Both the position numbers and the translations under genes were made by a program. Below, in pieces: positions 8,481-10,515 of a DNA stretch of 10,515 bases. Source of the DNA: Rhodanobacteraceae bacterium (lineage in GTDB: Bacteria > Pseudomonadota > Gammaproteobacteria > Xanthomonadales > SZUA-5); the NCBI GenBank assembly GCA_003233535.1, contig QIMA01000178.1:1-10515 (forward strand), written 5' to 3'. The stretch's first letter is position 1, and the number at the start of each line of letters is the position of its first letter. The notes beneath the pieces are model-generated. The model was not told the origin of the DNA. It searched no databases and saw nothing but the letters and a program-made list of their open reading frames with translations.

Positions 8481-8483
8481 CGG

Positions 8484-8954
8484 CTATAGCTCCGCGATTA
8501 GTTCGTCGAGCAACTGTTTGTGCACTGCCGGATCGATTTCCTTGCGGATCAGCTTTTCGGCCGCGGCAACTGCGAGGGCGGACACCTGCCCACGCAGGTG
8601 GTCCTTCGCCTTGTGCGACAGATTGGCGATTTCGGCTTCTGCCATGGCAATTTGACGCGCGCCTTCAGCGGCGGCATCGGTCTTTGCCTGGTCGACGATC
8701 TGGTTGTACTGGCTGTTTGCGCGATCGTGAATCTCGCCCGCCTTCACACGCGCATCTTTCAGCAAGTCGGCTTCTTTGACTTTTGCATCAGCCAGTTCAC
8801 GCTGACCAGCTTCAGCAGCGGCCAATCCGTCAGCAATCTTCTTCTGTCGCTCGTCAATGGCGCCAATTATGTGCGGCCAGCCGAACTTCATCACCAATAG
8901 CGTGGTGAAGAAAAATGCCAAGCCTTGGACGACCAAGGTTAGGTTGATATCCAT
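8484..8954 (-). CDS. atpF: Fo ATP synthase subunit b (peripheral stalk)
   Basis: Subunit b anchors in the inner membrane and dimerises into the stator stalk that holds alpha3beta3 still. The 156-residue product equals the E. coli length. One N-terminal membrane helix (about 5-24, [20 protein letters not shown]) is followed by [19 protein letters not shown] (26-44), then a long charged Ala/Glu/Lys-rich helix to about 125. A C-terminal part [17 protein letters not shown] (126-142) binds delta. The Shine-Dalgarno CGGAG (8962-8966) is seven bases from the ATG. It lies 74 bases after atpE and three before atpH. Only one b gene is present, so the stalk is a homodimer rather than a b/b' pair. Confidence 0.96.
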   Translation of the reverse strand: MDINLTLVVQGLAFFFTTLLVMKFGWPHIIGAIDERQKKIADGLAAAEAGQRELADAKVKEADLLKDARVKAGEIHDRANSQYNQIVDQAKTDAAAEGARQIAMAEAEIANLSHKAKDHLRGQVSALAVAAAEKLIRKEIDPAVHKQLLDELIAEL

Positions 8955-9028
8955 CGATCTACTCCGTTAGGGCGAAGGCAGACTGGCCGCCATCGTCCGA
9001 TGCATCAGGATGCTGCGCAGAAAAGCGC

Positions 9029-9345
<317 letters not shown>

Positions 9346-9366
9346 TTGCGTGGTTTGGTCCGGTAA

Positions 9367-10515
<1,149 letters not shown>

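Noticed and set aside
8327..8779. Plus-strand open frame of 150 codons across atpH and atpF
   Set aside because: Antisense to two conserved genes, Arg/Pro/Cys-rich shadow composition.

Overview
The window is a stretch of gammaproteobacterial chromosome carrying the F-type ATP synthase operon and the start of the amino-sugar (UDP-GlcNAc) genes, in the well-known order atpIBEFHAGDC - glmU - glmS, all on the minus strand. The protein sequences look most like the Xanthomonadales side of the Gammaproteobacteria: the AtpA C-terminus ends in KTGSW, AtpC begins MSTIR, and GlmU reads LAAGEGRRM rather than the E. coli LAAGKGTRM. This placement is by recollection of family sequences, not by a search.

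Layout from the right edge leftwards (direction of transcription): atpI (5' end outside the window), atpB, atpE, atpF, atpH, atpA, atpG, atpD and atpC form one compact operon from the window end to about 3365. Spacing runs from an 8-base overlap (atpI/atpB) and 3 bases (atpF/atpH) to about 115 bases (atpD/atpC). A strong stem-loop with a U-tract in the minus-strand transcript, at 3297-3329, closes the operon. Then comes a small plus-strand gene (2957-3307) for a QueD/6-pyruvoyl-tetrahydropterin-synthase-like protein, convergent with atpC, whose last codons lie inside the atp terminator stem. A 265-base divergent intergenic region (2692-2956) follows, then glmU (1315-2691) and the first 388 codons of glmS (1-1166) on the minus strand.

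The nine Atp proteins are subunits of the membrane F1Fo ATP synthase plus the assembly factor AtpI. GlmS makes glucosamine-6-phosphate and GlmU makes UDP-N-acetylglucosamine for peptidoglycan and lipopolysaccharide. All catalytic motifs examined in the ATP synthase are intact. The start codons of atpC, atpD and atpE were moved inward from the longest open frames to ATGs with properly spaced Shine-Dalgarno sequences.

This is essentially a conserved housekeeping region; I see no mobile element, CRISPR array, RNA gene or defence system. The most unusual items are the QueD-like protein, which lacks the catalytic cysteine and interrupts the usual atpC-glmU junction; the terminator that doubles as its stop region; a possible leaderless start for glmU; an A-rich atpE leader; intercistronic stem-loops; and Thr/Tyr substitutions in the sugar-phosphate loop of GlmS.
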